Notes: generated by a model from the letters alone, not told the origin. A DNA stretch of 16,675 nucleotides from CAZXDL01 sp964639505 (GCA_964639505.1 CAZXDL010000014.1:1-16675), one strand, 5' to 3'; counted from the first letter of the stretch, positions 1-6,842 are shown. Program-made: numbers and translations.

Positions 1-14
1 AGCTTTTATACGTT

Positions 15-38
15 GCCCTATTGTCGAAGGGCTTTTTT
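15..38 (+). terminator. Rho-independent terminator of an upstream gene
   Basis: GCCCT (15-19) pairs perfectly with AGGGC (28-32) around an 8-nt loop, followed directly by six T (33-38). It probably ends a gene lying before the window, since no coding region here leads into it. Confidence 0.75.
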
Positions 39-81
39 CTAGGTTGTTTATCATATTGATATATTAACATACACAAAATAC

Positions 82-110
82 TTTACAAAGATTTATCGTT
101 TTGATAAAAT
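82..110 (+). promoter_or_regulatory. Sigma70-like promoter of the phage-like operon
   Basis: TTTACA (82-87) and TAAAAT (105-110) are separated by 17 nt, so transcription should start near 117. A short inverted repeat, TATCA-tat-TGATA (49-61), lies upstream and could be an operator, though this is weak. Confidence 0.6.
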
Positions 111-134
111 AGTAATTACAAACTTATTAACACC

Positions 135-153
135 TTCGGAGGGTATATCCGAA
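135..153 (+). promoter_or_regulatory. Leader hairpin just upstream of a ribosome binding site
   Basis: TTCGGA (135-140) pairs perfectly with TCCGAA (148-153) around a 7-nt loop, between the predicted transcription start and the Shine-Dalgarno AAGGAGG (158-164). It has no T-tract, so it is not a terminator. It could stabilise the mRNA or tune translation of the small protein that follows. Confidence 0.4.
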
Positions 154-169
154 ACAGAAGGAGGCCACA

Positions 170-307
170 ATGGTAACACAACCAACACCAAAGTATCGAA
201 GCGCAAAGTCTGGACAGTACGTAAAGCCCAGCTATGCTAAGGTGCACCCAAATACAACAGTAAAAGAGACTGTCGCTAAACCAGCGAAAGTCGGCAAGCG
301 AGGTTAG
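170..307 (+). CDS. Small basic protein, 45 aa, YRSAKSGQYV family
   Basis: This 45-residue protein starts at ATG 170, five bases after a strong AAGGAGG. It is rich in Lys, Thr and Pro, with no membrane segment. The core YRSAKSGQYVKPSYAKVHP followed by NTTVKE resembles a widespread group of tiny proteins in phages and accessory regions; some have been annotated 'multidrug transporter', which cannot fit a soluble 45-mer. Function is unknown. It is first in the predicted operon, ending 2 nt before the HNH gene start, so the two are probably translationally coupled. The strong promoter and ribosome site suggest high expression. The ORF is convincing because of its ribosome site and recognisable core, but the role is open. 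Confidence 0.75.
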   Translation: MVTQPTPKYRSAKSGQYVKPSYAKVHPNTTVKETVAKPAKVGKRG

Positions 308-309
308 CA

Positions 310-648
310 ATGTACCCTAACTTACCTTCCACTAGAAACTACGGCACAACAAGTGGCGGACGAGGATTTACAGATTCAGACAAGCTAGCCGTGTGGCAAA
401 AAGCCAGCGCTGTAAATGGTTTTGACCCTGGTACTATGCGCATGGATAGCTGTGGTGCTCTAATTGCTTGGAATGAGTATGGTAAAACCGTAGAAAATGG
501 TAATGGCTGGGAGATTGATCATATCAATCCCGTCGCACGCGGTGGAACAGATGTCCTCGGTAATTTACAAGCCTTACAGTGGCAAAACAATAGAGAAAAA
601 GGCGATAAATTAACAACTGATTACTGCCTAGTCAGCAGGAAGGTTTAG
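310..648 (+). CDS. HNH family endonuclease
   Basis: This 112-residue protein is probably a metal-dependent double-strand DNA nuclease. The HNH signature fills its C-terminal half: GWEIDHINPVARGG at about 66-79 with D70 and H71, then N85 in LGNLQ, then N94 with K97 and K100 in the NNREKGDK block. The third catalytic position is Asn rather than His, common in this group. Small HNH proteins often sit beside terminase genes in phages and are needed for DNA packaging; here the terminase pair is about 2.7 kb downstream in the same direction. A restriction nuclease paired with the methyltransferases below is the alternative. The ATG follows the preceding stop by 2 nt with only a weak Shine-Dalgarno, pointing to coupled translation. 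Confidence 0.85.
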   Translation: MYPNLPSTRNYGTTSGGRGFTDSDKLAVWQKASAVNGFDPGTMRMDSCGALIAWNEYGKTVENGNGWEIDHINPVARGGTDVLGNLQALQWQNNREKGDKLTTDYCLVSRKV

Positions 649-654
649 CTAGTA

Positions 655-1251
655 ATGGGTGCCCCTGCCGAACCAGCAATCGTGGCGAGTCAGTTTAAGA
701 TCGCATTAGTAGTACCAATTATTCCGGATATGTCGCCGGTATCTGAATCACTAAAAACCATCCAAAAAATGGCACAGCAAGTAGTCGACGTATACGTAAC
801 GCCATTGCGTCAAGCACTAAAAATGATTAGTGAATATTTCAAGAAAACTATGGAGGCCTTAAGTTTAGCTATGGCAAACCTGGTACAGCCGTTGCTAGCT
901 ACCTTGAGTTGGAAGCCTATTATATATGTAACTCCCCCAGCCGAGCAGCACAAACCGAAGGATAGGTATCTACAGGCAGTCGTAAATCCTTATGGGTATT
1001 TTATATTTGGTAGCACAACTATTTTCAGACTTCATTCACGTACATCACGCACTGGCAGGTTTCTGCATAGGCTTCTTATGAACATTTCGGAGGTCGTGAC
1101 CTATGAAGATATAGAAAGTCATATTGGTGCTGGTGATCGCATTAAGGCATTTAAAGATTTGAAGTACAAGCTTAAGCAAGAGGGATATGAGCTAGACTAC
1201 ACGCTAGTCAGAACCGAGGGCATCGCCTTAAATGGCATAGTAGCAGTTTAG
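655..1251 (+). CDS. Hypothetical protein with winged-helix-like C-terminus
   Basis: This 198-residue protein starts at ATG 655, 11 nt after AGGAAGG (637-643). I do not recognise the whole family. The N-terminal part (about 28-90) is predicted mostly helical and amphipathic. The C-terminal part (about 130-195) has the order of a winged helix like those in response-regulator output domains: a helix (RFLHRLLMNI), VVTYEDIESHIG, a second helix (RIKAFKDLKYKLKQ), then a hairpin-like end with LVRTEGIALNG. No receiver or kinase domain is present, so if it binds DNA the signal is not phosphorylation by a classic receiver. It is probably a regulator or DNA-binding phage protein, but this is inference from fold pattern only. 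It ends 20 nt before a terminator-like hairpin. Confidence 0.6.
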   Translation: MGAPAEPAIVASQFKIALVVPIIPDMSPVSESLKTIQKMAQQVVDVYVTPLRQALKMISEYFKKTMEALSLAMANLVQPLLATLSWKPIIYVTPPAEQHKPKDRYLQAVVNPYGYFIFGSTTIFRLHSRTSRTGRFLHRLLMNISEVVTYEDIESHIGAGDRIKAFKDLKYKLKQEGYELDYTLVRTEGIALNGIVAV

Positions 1252-1271
1252 AAACAGTAGTAGAGACCCTT

Positions 1272-1305
1272 AAGAGTCCTCCCGTAACATGGCAGGATTC
1301 TTTTT
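1272..1305 (+). terminator. Terminator or attenuator before the methyltransferase-terminase genes
   Basis: Positions 1272-1280 pair with 1294-1302 (nine pairs, one G-T) around a 13-nt loop, running into TTTTT (1301-1305). It separates the first three genes from the methyltransferase-terminase block. I see no strong promoter between it and the next gene, so partial read-through (attenuation) is possible. Confidence 0.55.
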
Positions 1306-1333
1306 AATTACAGGCATAACGAAAGGAAAAGTT

Positions 1334-2599
1334 ATGCCAGACAAACTAATTGTTCAACAAATCAACATAAATGAGATAAAGCCCTCTCCCTACAACCCTC
1401 GCAAGATTTCAGACGAAGATTTTGCCCAACTGGTCGAGAGCCTTCGGCAATACTCGTTTGTCGAGCCATTAGTAGTAAACTCTAAACCCGAGAGATATGG
1501 AAACCTCATAGGGGGACATCAAAGGCTGAAAGCGGCGCTACATCTCGGCTACACAAAAGTACCAGTTGTCTTTATTGACCTCGATGAGAAGCATGAACGC
1601 GCTTTAAACCTTCGCCTGAACCGCAACACTGGTGAATTCGACCTAGAACTTCTTAAAAACTTCGATATTAGCGAGCTACTCGACGTCGGCTTTGATGACA
1701 GCGACCTCGGCGACATCTGGAACGAAGCGCTAGAAACCGATGACGACGATTTTGACCAAGAGAAAGCTGTCAAAAAAGCAGCCGAAACGACCATTCAGCT
1801 AGGCGATCTTTTTCAGCTGGGCAAACATCGTCTGATTTGTGGCGATTCCGCAGACCCAGCAATTATCAAAAGACTGGTTGGAGACAGTAAGCCAACCATG
1901 TTCTATAGTGATCCCGTCTACAACATTGGACTCGACTACGACAAAGGTGTTGGGCTAAAGGCTGGTTATGGCGGAAAAACAAATGACAATAAAAGCGAAG
2001 TCGAGTATTCAAGCTTCTTGGGCAACATCCTTGTAGCCTCGCTACCAACCCTAGAGGTCAACGCCCATATATTCATGTACTGCGACCAGACATATATTGG
2101 GCTACTGCAAGCCTTAATGACCGAACATAGTTTGAAGAATAGACGAGTTTGTCTATGGATCAAGAACGGCTTTAACGTGGTGCCACAAGTTGCTTTCAAT
2201 AAAGCCTACGAGCCATGCGTTTACGCAACAAGAGGTACACCGTATTTAGCTGACAGCAGTAGAAATCTGACTGAAATTCTCAATAAGGACGTGGCTTCGG
2301 GTAACCGCAGTATTGATGACATAGTCGACCTCTTCGACATCTGGCTTGCTAAGCGAGAAGCTGGGCAAGATTACCAACACCCGACTCAAAAGCCAGTCAC
2401 ACTCCACGAAAAGCCCTTAAAGCGTTGCACGAAAGTTGGTGATGTCGTGCTTGATGTATTCGGTGGCTCTGGGTCAACGCTTATTGCCTCTGAGCAAATG
2501 AAGCGAGTGTCTTTGCTTAGCGAAATTGAACCTGTGTTCTGCCAAGTCATTATTGACCGCTGGGAAGCAATGACTGGCGAAAAGGCGGTAAAGCTATGA
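1334..2599 (+). CDS. ParB-domain DNA methyltransferase, DPVY variant
   Basis: This 421-residue protein fuses an N-terminal ParB/Srx-like domain (about 5-100; NPRKISDEDF at 21-30, GGHQR at 60-64) to a beta-class N4-cytosine/N6-adenine DNA methyltransferase (about 155-415). The catalytic motif at 193-196 reads DPVY instead of DPPY; the AdoMet-binding loop FGGSGS (376-381) and the HPTQKP block (349-354) are intact. An acidic linker (about 131-142) joins the domains. Such ParB-methyltransferase fusions are common in phages, often upstream of terminases. The start is ATG 1334, with AAGGA 7 nt before it; an earlier in-frame ATG at 1289 lies inside a hairpin loop and lacks a ribosome site. The Val substitution might weaken activity or alter target choice. 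Confidence 0.88.
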   Translation: MPDKLIVQQININEIKPSPYNPRKISDEDFAQLVESLRQYSFVEPLVVNSKPERYGNLIGGHQRLKAALHLGYTKVPVVFIDLDEKHERALNLRLNRNTGEFDLELLKNFDISELLDVGFDDSDLGDIWNEALETDDDDFDQEKAVKKAAETTIQLGDLFQLGKHRLICGDSADPAIIKRLVGDSKPTMFYSDPVYNIGLDYDKGVGLKAGYGGKTNDNKSEVEYSSFLGNILVASLPTLEVNAHIFMYCDQTYIGLLQALMTEHSLKNRRVCLWIKNGFNVVPQVAFNKAYEPCVYATRGTPYLADSSRNLTEILNKDVASGNRSIDDIVDLFDIWLAKREAGQDYQHPTQKPVTLHEKPLKRCTKVGDVVLDVFGGSGSTLIASEQMKRVSLLSEIEPVFCQVIIDRWEAMTGEKAVKL

Positions 2600-3336
2600 A
2601 GTCGGGCGAAATATATCAGCTAGGTAGGCACCGCTTAGCTTGTGGCAGTTCCAGTGACCAAGAACTCGTAAAACGACTAGTTGGTGATGACAAAATAGCC
2701 GTGATTCTCTGTGACCCCCCGTACGGAATTTCTTACGTTGAGAGCAAACGTGGTATTGCCAAACTGGCAACGGACAAAGTTATTGCCAACGATAACATTA
2801 TTGATGAATCAGCCTACCAGAAGTTCACCGAAGACTGGCTGTTAGCGGTTAAACCGTACTTAGATCGCAAGAATACCATCTACATTTTCAACTCCGATAA
2901 GATGTTGATACCAACAGTCACTGCACTGAAAGCTACTGGCGGTAAATTTGCTCAACTACTCATATGGGCAAAAACTCACGCCGTGATCGGACGGCTAGAC
3001 TACTTACCTCAGCATGAGCTGATTCTTTACGGCTGGTACGGGACTCACGCCTTTGCTAAAAGCAAAGATAAGAGCATCCTCGTCTACCCAAGACCCAATA
3101 AAAGCAAACTACACCCGACCATGAAGCCAGTCGGACTACTTCGCCGACTTATTCTGAATAGCTCTAGCGTTGCTGGTGTGATCTTCGATGGCTTTGCTGG
3201 TAGCGGTAGTACATTAATGGCCGCTGAACAGACTGGTCGAACATGCCTGACTGTTGAACTTGATCCCGAGTACTGCGAGATTATTGCAACTCGCTGGGAG
3301 CAATTAACAGGCTTAGAACGGGAGAAACTATCGTGA
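2596..3336 (+). CDS. DNA methyltransferase, beta class, intact DPPY
   Basis: This 246-residue methyltransferase transfers a methyl group from AdoMet to an exocyclic DNA amino group (adenine N6 or cytosine N4). The catalytic DPPY is at 40-43, the HPTMKP block at 173-178 and the AdoMet loop FAGSGST at 200-206. It begins inside the previous gene's stop (ATGA overlap) and is its paralogue without the ParB domain: both open with a G-[ED]-[IL]-[YF]-QLG-[RK]-HRL stretch and share KRLVGD. The pair therefore looks like an old tandem duplication in which this copy kept the canonical catalytic motif. No target-recognition insert is obvious, so specificity cannot be read. Likely role: protecting or marking element DNA. 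A restriction partner is not evident apart from the HNH protein. Confidence 0.88.
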   Translation: MKSGEIYQLGRHRLACGSSSDQELVKRLVGDDKIAVILCDPPYGISYVESKRGIAKLATDKVIANDNIIDESAYQKFTEDWLLAVKPYLDRKNTIYIFNSDKMLIPTVTALKATGGKFAQLLIWAKTHAVIGRLDYLPQHELILYGWYGTHAFAKSKDKSILVYPRPNKSKLHPTMKPVGLLRRLILNSSSVAGVIFDGFAGSGSTLMAAEQTGRTCLTVELDPEYCEIIATRWEQLTGLEREKLS

Positions 3337-3746
3337 GTCGCAATCAAACAGCCGATAAGAAACGACTACTCCTACGGTTAGTTAAAACGCCAATTGTGGA
3401 AGCAGCCTGCAACCAAGCTAACGTGCCAAGAAGCACCTATTACCGGTGGCGGAAAGACGACGAAGCTTTTGCTGAAGCTTGCGACGAAGCGATCGAGCAA
3501 AGTTCTAGTGTCGTAAATGACCTAGCAGAGTCACAGCTTATTAGTGCCATTAAAGATCAAAACATGACGGCGGTAATGTTCTGGCTTAAGCACCATCACC
3601 GTAGCTATCGCACCCGAATTGAACTCGACGCCAAGATTGAATCAGTTCAGCAGGAATTAACACCAGAACAAGCCGAACTGGTAGCGCAAGCCCTTAAATT
3701 AGCAGGATTAACAACCGAAAATAATAAGGAGACACAAGATGAATAA
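3333..3746 (+). CDS. Terminase small subunit-like DNA-binding protein
   Basis: This 137-residue protein starts with GTG overlapping the TGA of the methyltransferase gene by 4 nt. Residues about 18-40 form a helix-turn-helix (IVEAACNQANVPRSTYYRWR), followed by helical segments with the FWLKHHHRSYRTR stretch (83-95) typical of phBC6A51-type small terminases. Small terminase subunits recognise the packaging site on phage DNA and load it onto the large subunit, encoded immediately downstream and overlapping by 8 nt. The C-terminal end is Glu/Gln-rich. A transposase-type helix-turn-helix protein is the main alternative, but the neighbour makes the terminase reading much more likely. Confidence 0.8.
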   Translation: MSRNQTADKKRLLLRLVKTPIVEAACNQANVPRSTYYRWRKDDEAFAEACDEAIEQSSSVVNDLAESQLISAIKDQNMTAVMFWLKHHHRSYRTRIELDAKIESVQQELTPEQAELVAQALKLAGLTTENNKETQDE

Positions 3747-5247
3747 CGATGAATTACAAGACAAACTATTTGTAGATAGGAAACTTAGAACAGCAGTAAC
3801 GTCTGAGAGCCATGAATGGTTCTTTTCGACCTACTTTGCGGCATACCTGACATGCCAAACGGCGGAACTGCATAAATCATTGTTTGCGATTACCGAGGAT
3901 GAGGAGAATCCGCTATCCGTAGTGGTGGCCTTCCGTGGCTCTGGTAAATCAACAATAATGACCATGTCCTACCCGATATGGGCAGTACTTGGTAAACAAC
4001 AAAAGAAGTTTGTGCTGATAGCCAGCCAAACACAGTACCAGGCCAGAGTTCACCTTACTAACATCAAGCGTGAGCTAGAAAGCAATGAACTACTCAAAAA
4101 TGACTTAGGCCCATTTGTCGAACAGCGTGAAGAATGGGGTTCAACCTCGCTCTACATTCCAAAGTTCAACGCTCGCATTACGGCGATATCTACCGAGCAA
4201 AGTGTTCGTGGCATCCGTCATGGGCGCTACCGCCCCGACCTGATAATTGCTGACGACGTTGAGGATATGGCTTCGGTTAAAACCCGAGAGGGCCGCAACA
4301 AGACTTTTGATTGGTACACCAGCGAGATAATCCCTGCTGGCGACACCAATACCAAACGAATAGCTGTCGGTAATTTACTCCACGAGGATTCGCTACTAAT
4401 GCGCCTTAAAGAGCGAATCGACAATGATGAAATTGACGGCAAGTACTACGCTTGGCCAATAGCTAAAGGCAATAAAAGCCTTTGGATTGGCAAGTATCCT
4501 GACAAGGCGTCACTCAATAAGCTTCGGAGGTCAATTGGCAATAAAATCTCGTGGGAGCGAGAATATATGCTTAGGATCATCCCTGACGAAGACCAGGTGA
4601 TAGATTCCCGTTGGGTACAGTACTACGGCGAGTTACCAGCTCGCACCAGCGACAACGAGTATATTAATTCGTTTATTTCTGTTGACCTTGCTATCTCTCA
4701 GGCTGCTACTGCCGACAAAACAGCTGTGGTCATAATTCACCTGTACGGTTTCAAGCCCGAGGATAGGCGGTATTACATTGACGTTAGGTATGTAAACGAC
4801 AAACTAACACATATGGATACACTAGATCGAATTACCGTTATGTACCAGAACTTGGCACAAGGTAGCAAGCAAACACCAATGGTGCTGGTAGAACAGGTGC
4901 AATACCAAGCAGCAGTCACAGAGCAGTTGCGTGACCGTGACCTAAAAGCTAAAGGTATTCGAGTACATACGGATAAGCGAGCACGTTTGCAATTAGCTAG
5001 TGCGCTGTTTCAGATGGGAAAAGTATACTTTCCAAAAGACCGCAATATAGCACCAGTAGTGCAACAACTTGTGGGCTTTGGGGTTGAAAAATATGACGAT
5101 CTTGCCGATGCAATATCTATGGGGCTCAATTACATTCAAACGAATGTTCGTTGGGAGATATCTTTTGCAATTGGCAACGTTCGTGACGGTAGAACCGTTG
5201 AGTACTATGCCATTAAATATTTAGACGAGCACAAGAAACGATCATAG
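3739..5247 (+). CDS. Phage terminase large subunit
   Basis: This 502-residue packaging motor has an N-terminal ATPase and C-terminal RNase H-like nuclease. The Walker A-type loop FRGSGKST is at 65-72, Walker B LIIADDVED at 168-176, and a likely coupling motif GN at 211-212. Nuclease acidic residues are visible as D316 in SVDLAIS, E385 in VLVEQV, and D453/D454/D457 in DDLADAIS. Length is normal and both active sites look intact, so the gene is not obviously decaying. The start has AAGGAG seven bases upstream, inside the small-subunit gene. In phages it would pump DNA through a portal and cut it; no portal gene follows within the window, so its partner must be elsewhere or lost. Confidence 0.92.
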   Translation: MNNDELQDKLFVDRKLRTAVTSESHEWFFSTYFAAYLTCQTAELHKSLFAITEDEENPLSVVVAFRGSGKSTIMTMSYPIWAVLGKQQKKFVLIASQTQYQARVHLTNIKRELESNELLKNDLGPFVEQREEWGSTSLYIPKFNARITAISTEQSVRGIRHGRYRPDLIIADDVEDMASVKTREGRNKTFDWYTSEIIPAGDTNTKRIAVGNLLHEDSLLMRLKERIDNDEIDGKYYAWPIAKGNKSLWIGKYPDKASLNKLRRSIGNKISWEREYMLRIIPDEDQVIDSRWVQYYGELPARTSDNEYINSFISVDLAISQAATADKTAVVIIHLYGFKPEDRRYYIDVRYVNDKLTHMDTLDRITVMYQNLAQGSKQTPMVLVEQVQYQAAVTEQLRDRDLKAKGIRVHTDKRARLQLASALFQMGKVYFPKDRNIAPVVQQLVGFGVEKYDDLADAISMGLNYIQTNVRWEISFAIGNVRDGRTVEYYAIKYLDEHKKRS

Positions 5248-5267
5248 GGCCTCAAAATGCTCCCCAC

Positions 5268-5412
5268 CTCTAGCATTGGCACACTAGTTAGCGGCACAAT
5301 GCTAGAGTCTAGGTTTCGAATAAGTGAGTTACACGTTTTTCCACGTGGTTAAGCCATAAGAATGGGCAGCTACGTGAAAAGAGTAGGCTTAACCGCTTAT
5401 TCGAGGCCTAGA
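5268..5412 (+). ncRNA. Structured RNA domain in intergenic region (candidate aptamer or ncRNA)
   Basis: Read by eye, the folds are as follows. Hairpin H1 pairs 5268-5278 with 5297-5307 (11 perfect pairs). Stem P1 pairs 5308-5324 with 5396-5412, directly abutting H1 (17 pairs, 15 Watson-Crick plus two G-U at 5314/5406 and 5315/5405). Inside P1, a small hairpin pairs 5333-5336 with 5343-5346, and stem P3 pairs 5347-5355 with 5386-5394 (nine perfect pairs), giving a three-way junction. GCTAGA (5301-5306) can alternatively pair with TCTAGC (5416-5421), competing with H1. ACGTG at 5372-5376 could pair with 5332-5336 as a pseudoknot. No long reading frame exists here apart from shadows. I do not recognise a known RNA class. 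Confidence 0.6.
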
Positions 5413-5423
5413 CAGTCTAGCGT

Positions 5424-5487
5424 GGCTGTCCTTTTGTATATCTAGAGACAGCCTCCAATAACTAATTTAGGCCTAAGGAGGGCTGTC
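5424..5487 (+). promoter_or_regulatory. Mutually exclusive hairpins controlling a ribosome binding site
   Basis: GACAGCC (5447-5453) can pair perfectly with upstream GGCTGTC (5424-5430). Extended to 5456, it can instead pair downstream with 5477-5487 (ten pairs, G5480 bulged), a stem that buries the Shine-Dalgarno AAGGAGG (5475-5481) of the gene starting at 5490. The first fold leaves the ribosome site free, the second hides it. With the branched domain just upstream, this is the architecture of a translational riboswitch or RNA thermosensor. The switch logic is inference; the complementarities are seen directly. Confidence 0.6.
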
Positions 5488-5489
5488 AA

Positions 5490-6065
5490 ATGTCAAAAGA
5501 TAAAACCGGAAACTGGTTTAAAAGACACAAAATACTAACTGTAATAGGTGCCTTCATTGTTATAGGAATAATTGCCAGTGCAGCAGATGGTAGCAAGTCA
5601 ACCACTACAACAAGCGGTGGTGACAAACGATCGGACACAGCCAAAACCAATAGTAAGCCAGCTATGGCTAAGGTTGGCGAAGTAGCCAGAGATGGTAAAT
5701 TCGAGTTCACCGTAGCAAGTATGGAATGTGGCAAGACATCAGTCGGAACTAACGAATACCTTACCAAGCAGGCACAGGGACAGTTCTGCCTTGTGAACGT
5801 GACGGTTAAGAATATAGGTAACGAAGCACAAACCTTCGACAGCTCCAGCCAATATCTGTATGATGCAGCAAACGCCAAGTTCTCTGCCGACGGCACAGCT
5901 TCACTGTATGCGAACCCACAAGGAAGTACTTTCCTGAATCAGATCAACCCAGGCAATAGCGTGACGGGCATCCTCGTCTTCGATCTACCAAAAGACAAGA
6001 CACCAACTACTGCTGAACTTCACGACAGTGCGTTCTCGGGAGGTATAAAGATTAGCTTACAATAA
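5490..6065 (+). CDS. Membrane-anchored DUF4352-type extracellular protein
   Basis: This 191-residue protein has a short basic cytoplasmic tail, one membrane segment (about 15-33), a Ser/Thr/Lys-rich low-complexity linker (about 34-58) and an Ig-like beta domain (about 62-190). The pattern FCLVNVTVKNIGNEAQTF (99-116), later NPGNSVTGILVFDLP (153-167), is that of the DUF4352/telokin-like family, displayed on cell surfaces and often carried by phages and other accessory DNA. C80 and C100 are the only cysteines and could form a disulfide, which the VKOR protein about 1.4 kb downstream could make. It has an optimal ribosome site (AAGGAGG, 8 nt spacing), its own terminator, and the structured leader described separately. 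The biochemical role is unknown. Confidence 0.8.
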   Translation: MSKDKTGNWFKRHKILTVIGAFIVIGIIASAADGSKSTTTTSGGDKRSDTAKTNSKPAMAKVGEVARDGKFEFTVASMECGKTSVGTNEYLTKQAQGQFCLVNVTVKNIGNEAQTFDSSSQYLYDAANAKFSADGTASLYANPQGSTFLNQINPGNSVTGILVFDLPKDKTPTTAELHDSAFSGGIKISLQ

Positions 6066-6082
6066 ACACAAAGTTATCTAAA

Positions 6083-6109
6083 AGGGCCGTGATGCATGCG
6101 GCTCTTTTT
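6083..6109 (+). terminator. Rho-independent terminator after the DUF4352-type gene
   Basis: Positions 6083-6089 pair with 6099-6105 (seven pairs, one G-T) around a 9-nt loop, followed by a T-tract to 6109. It separates the gene from the convergent Crp/Fnr gene. Confidence 0.75.
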
Positions 6110-6161
6110 ACTTGCTTCCACAAGGTGCAGGCGGTAACAAAAAAGGATCAAACCCAAGTGT

Positions 6162-6812
6162 TTATAAGTGATTAAGTCCTAGTTTTTGCTCAAGTTTTTT
6201 AGTGTCAATAGTGATTCTTTGCCCACTAAGTCCTATCAGATCCTGCTGTTCAAGCTTGTGTAATTCACGACTGACTGTTTCTCTAGCTAGTCCACTCCGG
6301 TCGGCTAAAGCAGTTTGCCGTACCTTTATTAACACCGTGTTGTTATCAATTTCAACCCCAAACCGGTAAGCCTCTATCAATAATTCAAACATTAGGCGGC
6401 TGACCGCCGCGCCACTTGTAGCCACTACCAACCGTCTTAGCAAAGCGTCAGTACCCTTATATACTCGACTTAAAAGGTCGAACATGACGTCAGGATTTGC
6501 TTTCAGAAAAACCACGGTTTCGTCAGCATTGGCTTGCTTCAGCTCAACATCAGTTAAAGCGCCATAAAAATAAGTATTCTTGGTATGGTTGATTGCCCAC
6601 GACATAGGGAAAAAAGCAGGCGGCTTAAATACATTAACAATTAGATTATTTCCCCCCGGTGTGATGTCGTACTGCTCAACGAGACCGCTCACCAGCAGTG
6701 AAACGCCCCCTGGTTCGTGATTAGCAAGCGTCAATATCTCGCCTTTAGCATACTTCTTTAGCTCATATTTACTGAAGTGCTCGTTTAGTTTATCTAGTAT
6801 CTGTTGGTTCAT
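6162..6812 (-). CDS. Crp/Fnr-family transcription regulator, cysteine-free
   Basis: This 216-residue protein has a cyclic-nucleotide-binding-like beta roll (about 15-110), a long dimer helix (about 112-145) and a Crp-type helix-turn-helix (about 166-195; LADRSGLARETVSRELHKLE). It contains no cysteine at all, so it cannot hold the oxygen-sensing iron-sulfur cluster of Fnr. The canonical cAMP phosphate-binding pattern is not evident either, leaving heme/NO, redox or another ligand open. It is transcribed away from the VKOR-molybdoenzyme genes and may regulate them as well as itself. The start is ATG 6812 with AGGA 8 nt upstream; a GTG one codon earlier (6815) is an equally simple alternative. 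Confidence 0.88.
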   Translation of the reverse strand: MNQQILDKLNEHFSKYELKKYAKGEILTLANHEPGGVSLLVSGLVEQYDITPGGNNLIVNVFKPPAFFPMSWAINHTKNTYFYGALTDVELKQANADETVVFLKANPDVMFDLLSRVYKGTDALLRRLVVATSGAAVSRLMFELLIEAYRFGVEIDNNTVLIKVRQTALADRSGLARETVSRELHKLEQQDLIGLSGQRITIDTKKLEQKLGLNHL

Positions 6813-6842
6813 CACATCATTCCTGGTCGGCCGGGGGAAAAG

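Larger units (their letters stand above)
310..5247 (+). mobile_element. Phage-like packaging module without structural genes
   Basis: HNH nuclease, two DNA methyltransferases, terminase small subunit and terminase large subunit lie in one direction with 4-8 nt overlaps between the last four genes. This is a phage packaging block. A portal gene normally follows the large terminase; here a structured intergenic region and a DUF4352-type gene follow instead, and the rest of the window is metabolic. It may be a remnant, a satellite that borrows a helper capsid, or a block whose structural genes lie upstream of the window. No attachment sites were identified. Confidence 0.55.

Noticed and set aside
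1289..1333. Longer N-terminus for the ParB-methyltransferase from ATG 1289
   Set aside because: It starts within the loop of a terminator-like hairpin and has no ribosome site; ATG 1334 has AAGGA at good spacing and begins directly before the ParB domain.
310..3336. HNH protein plus methyltransferases as a restriction-modification system
   Set aside because: The HNH protein is a small packaging-type nuclease without a recognition domain, is separated by another gene and a terminator-like hairpin, and sits in a terminase context.
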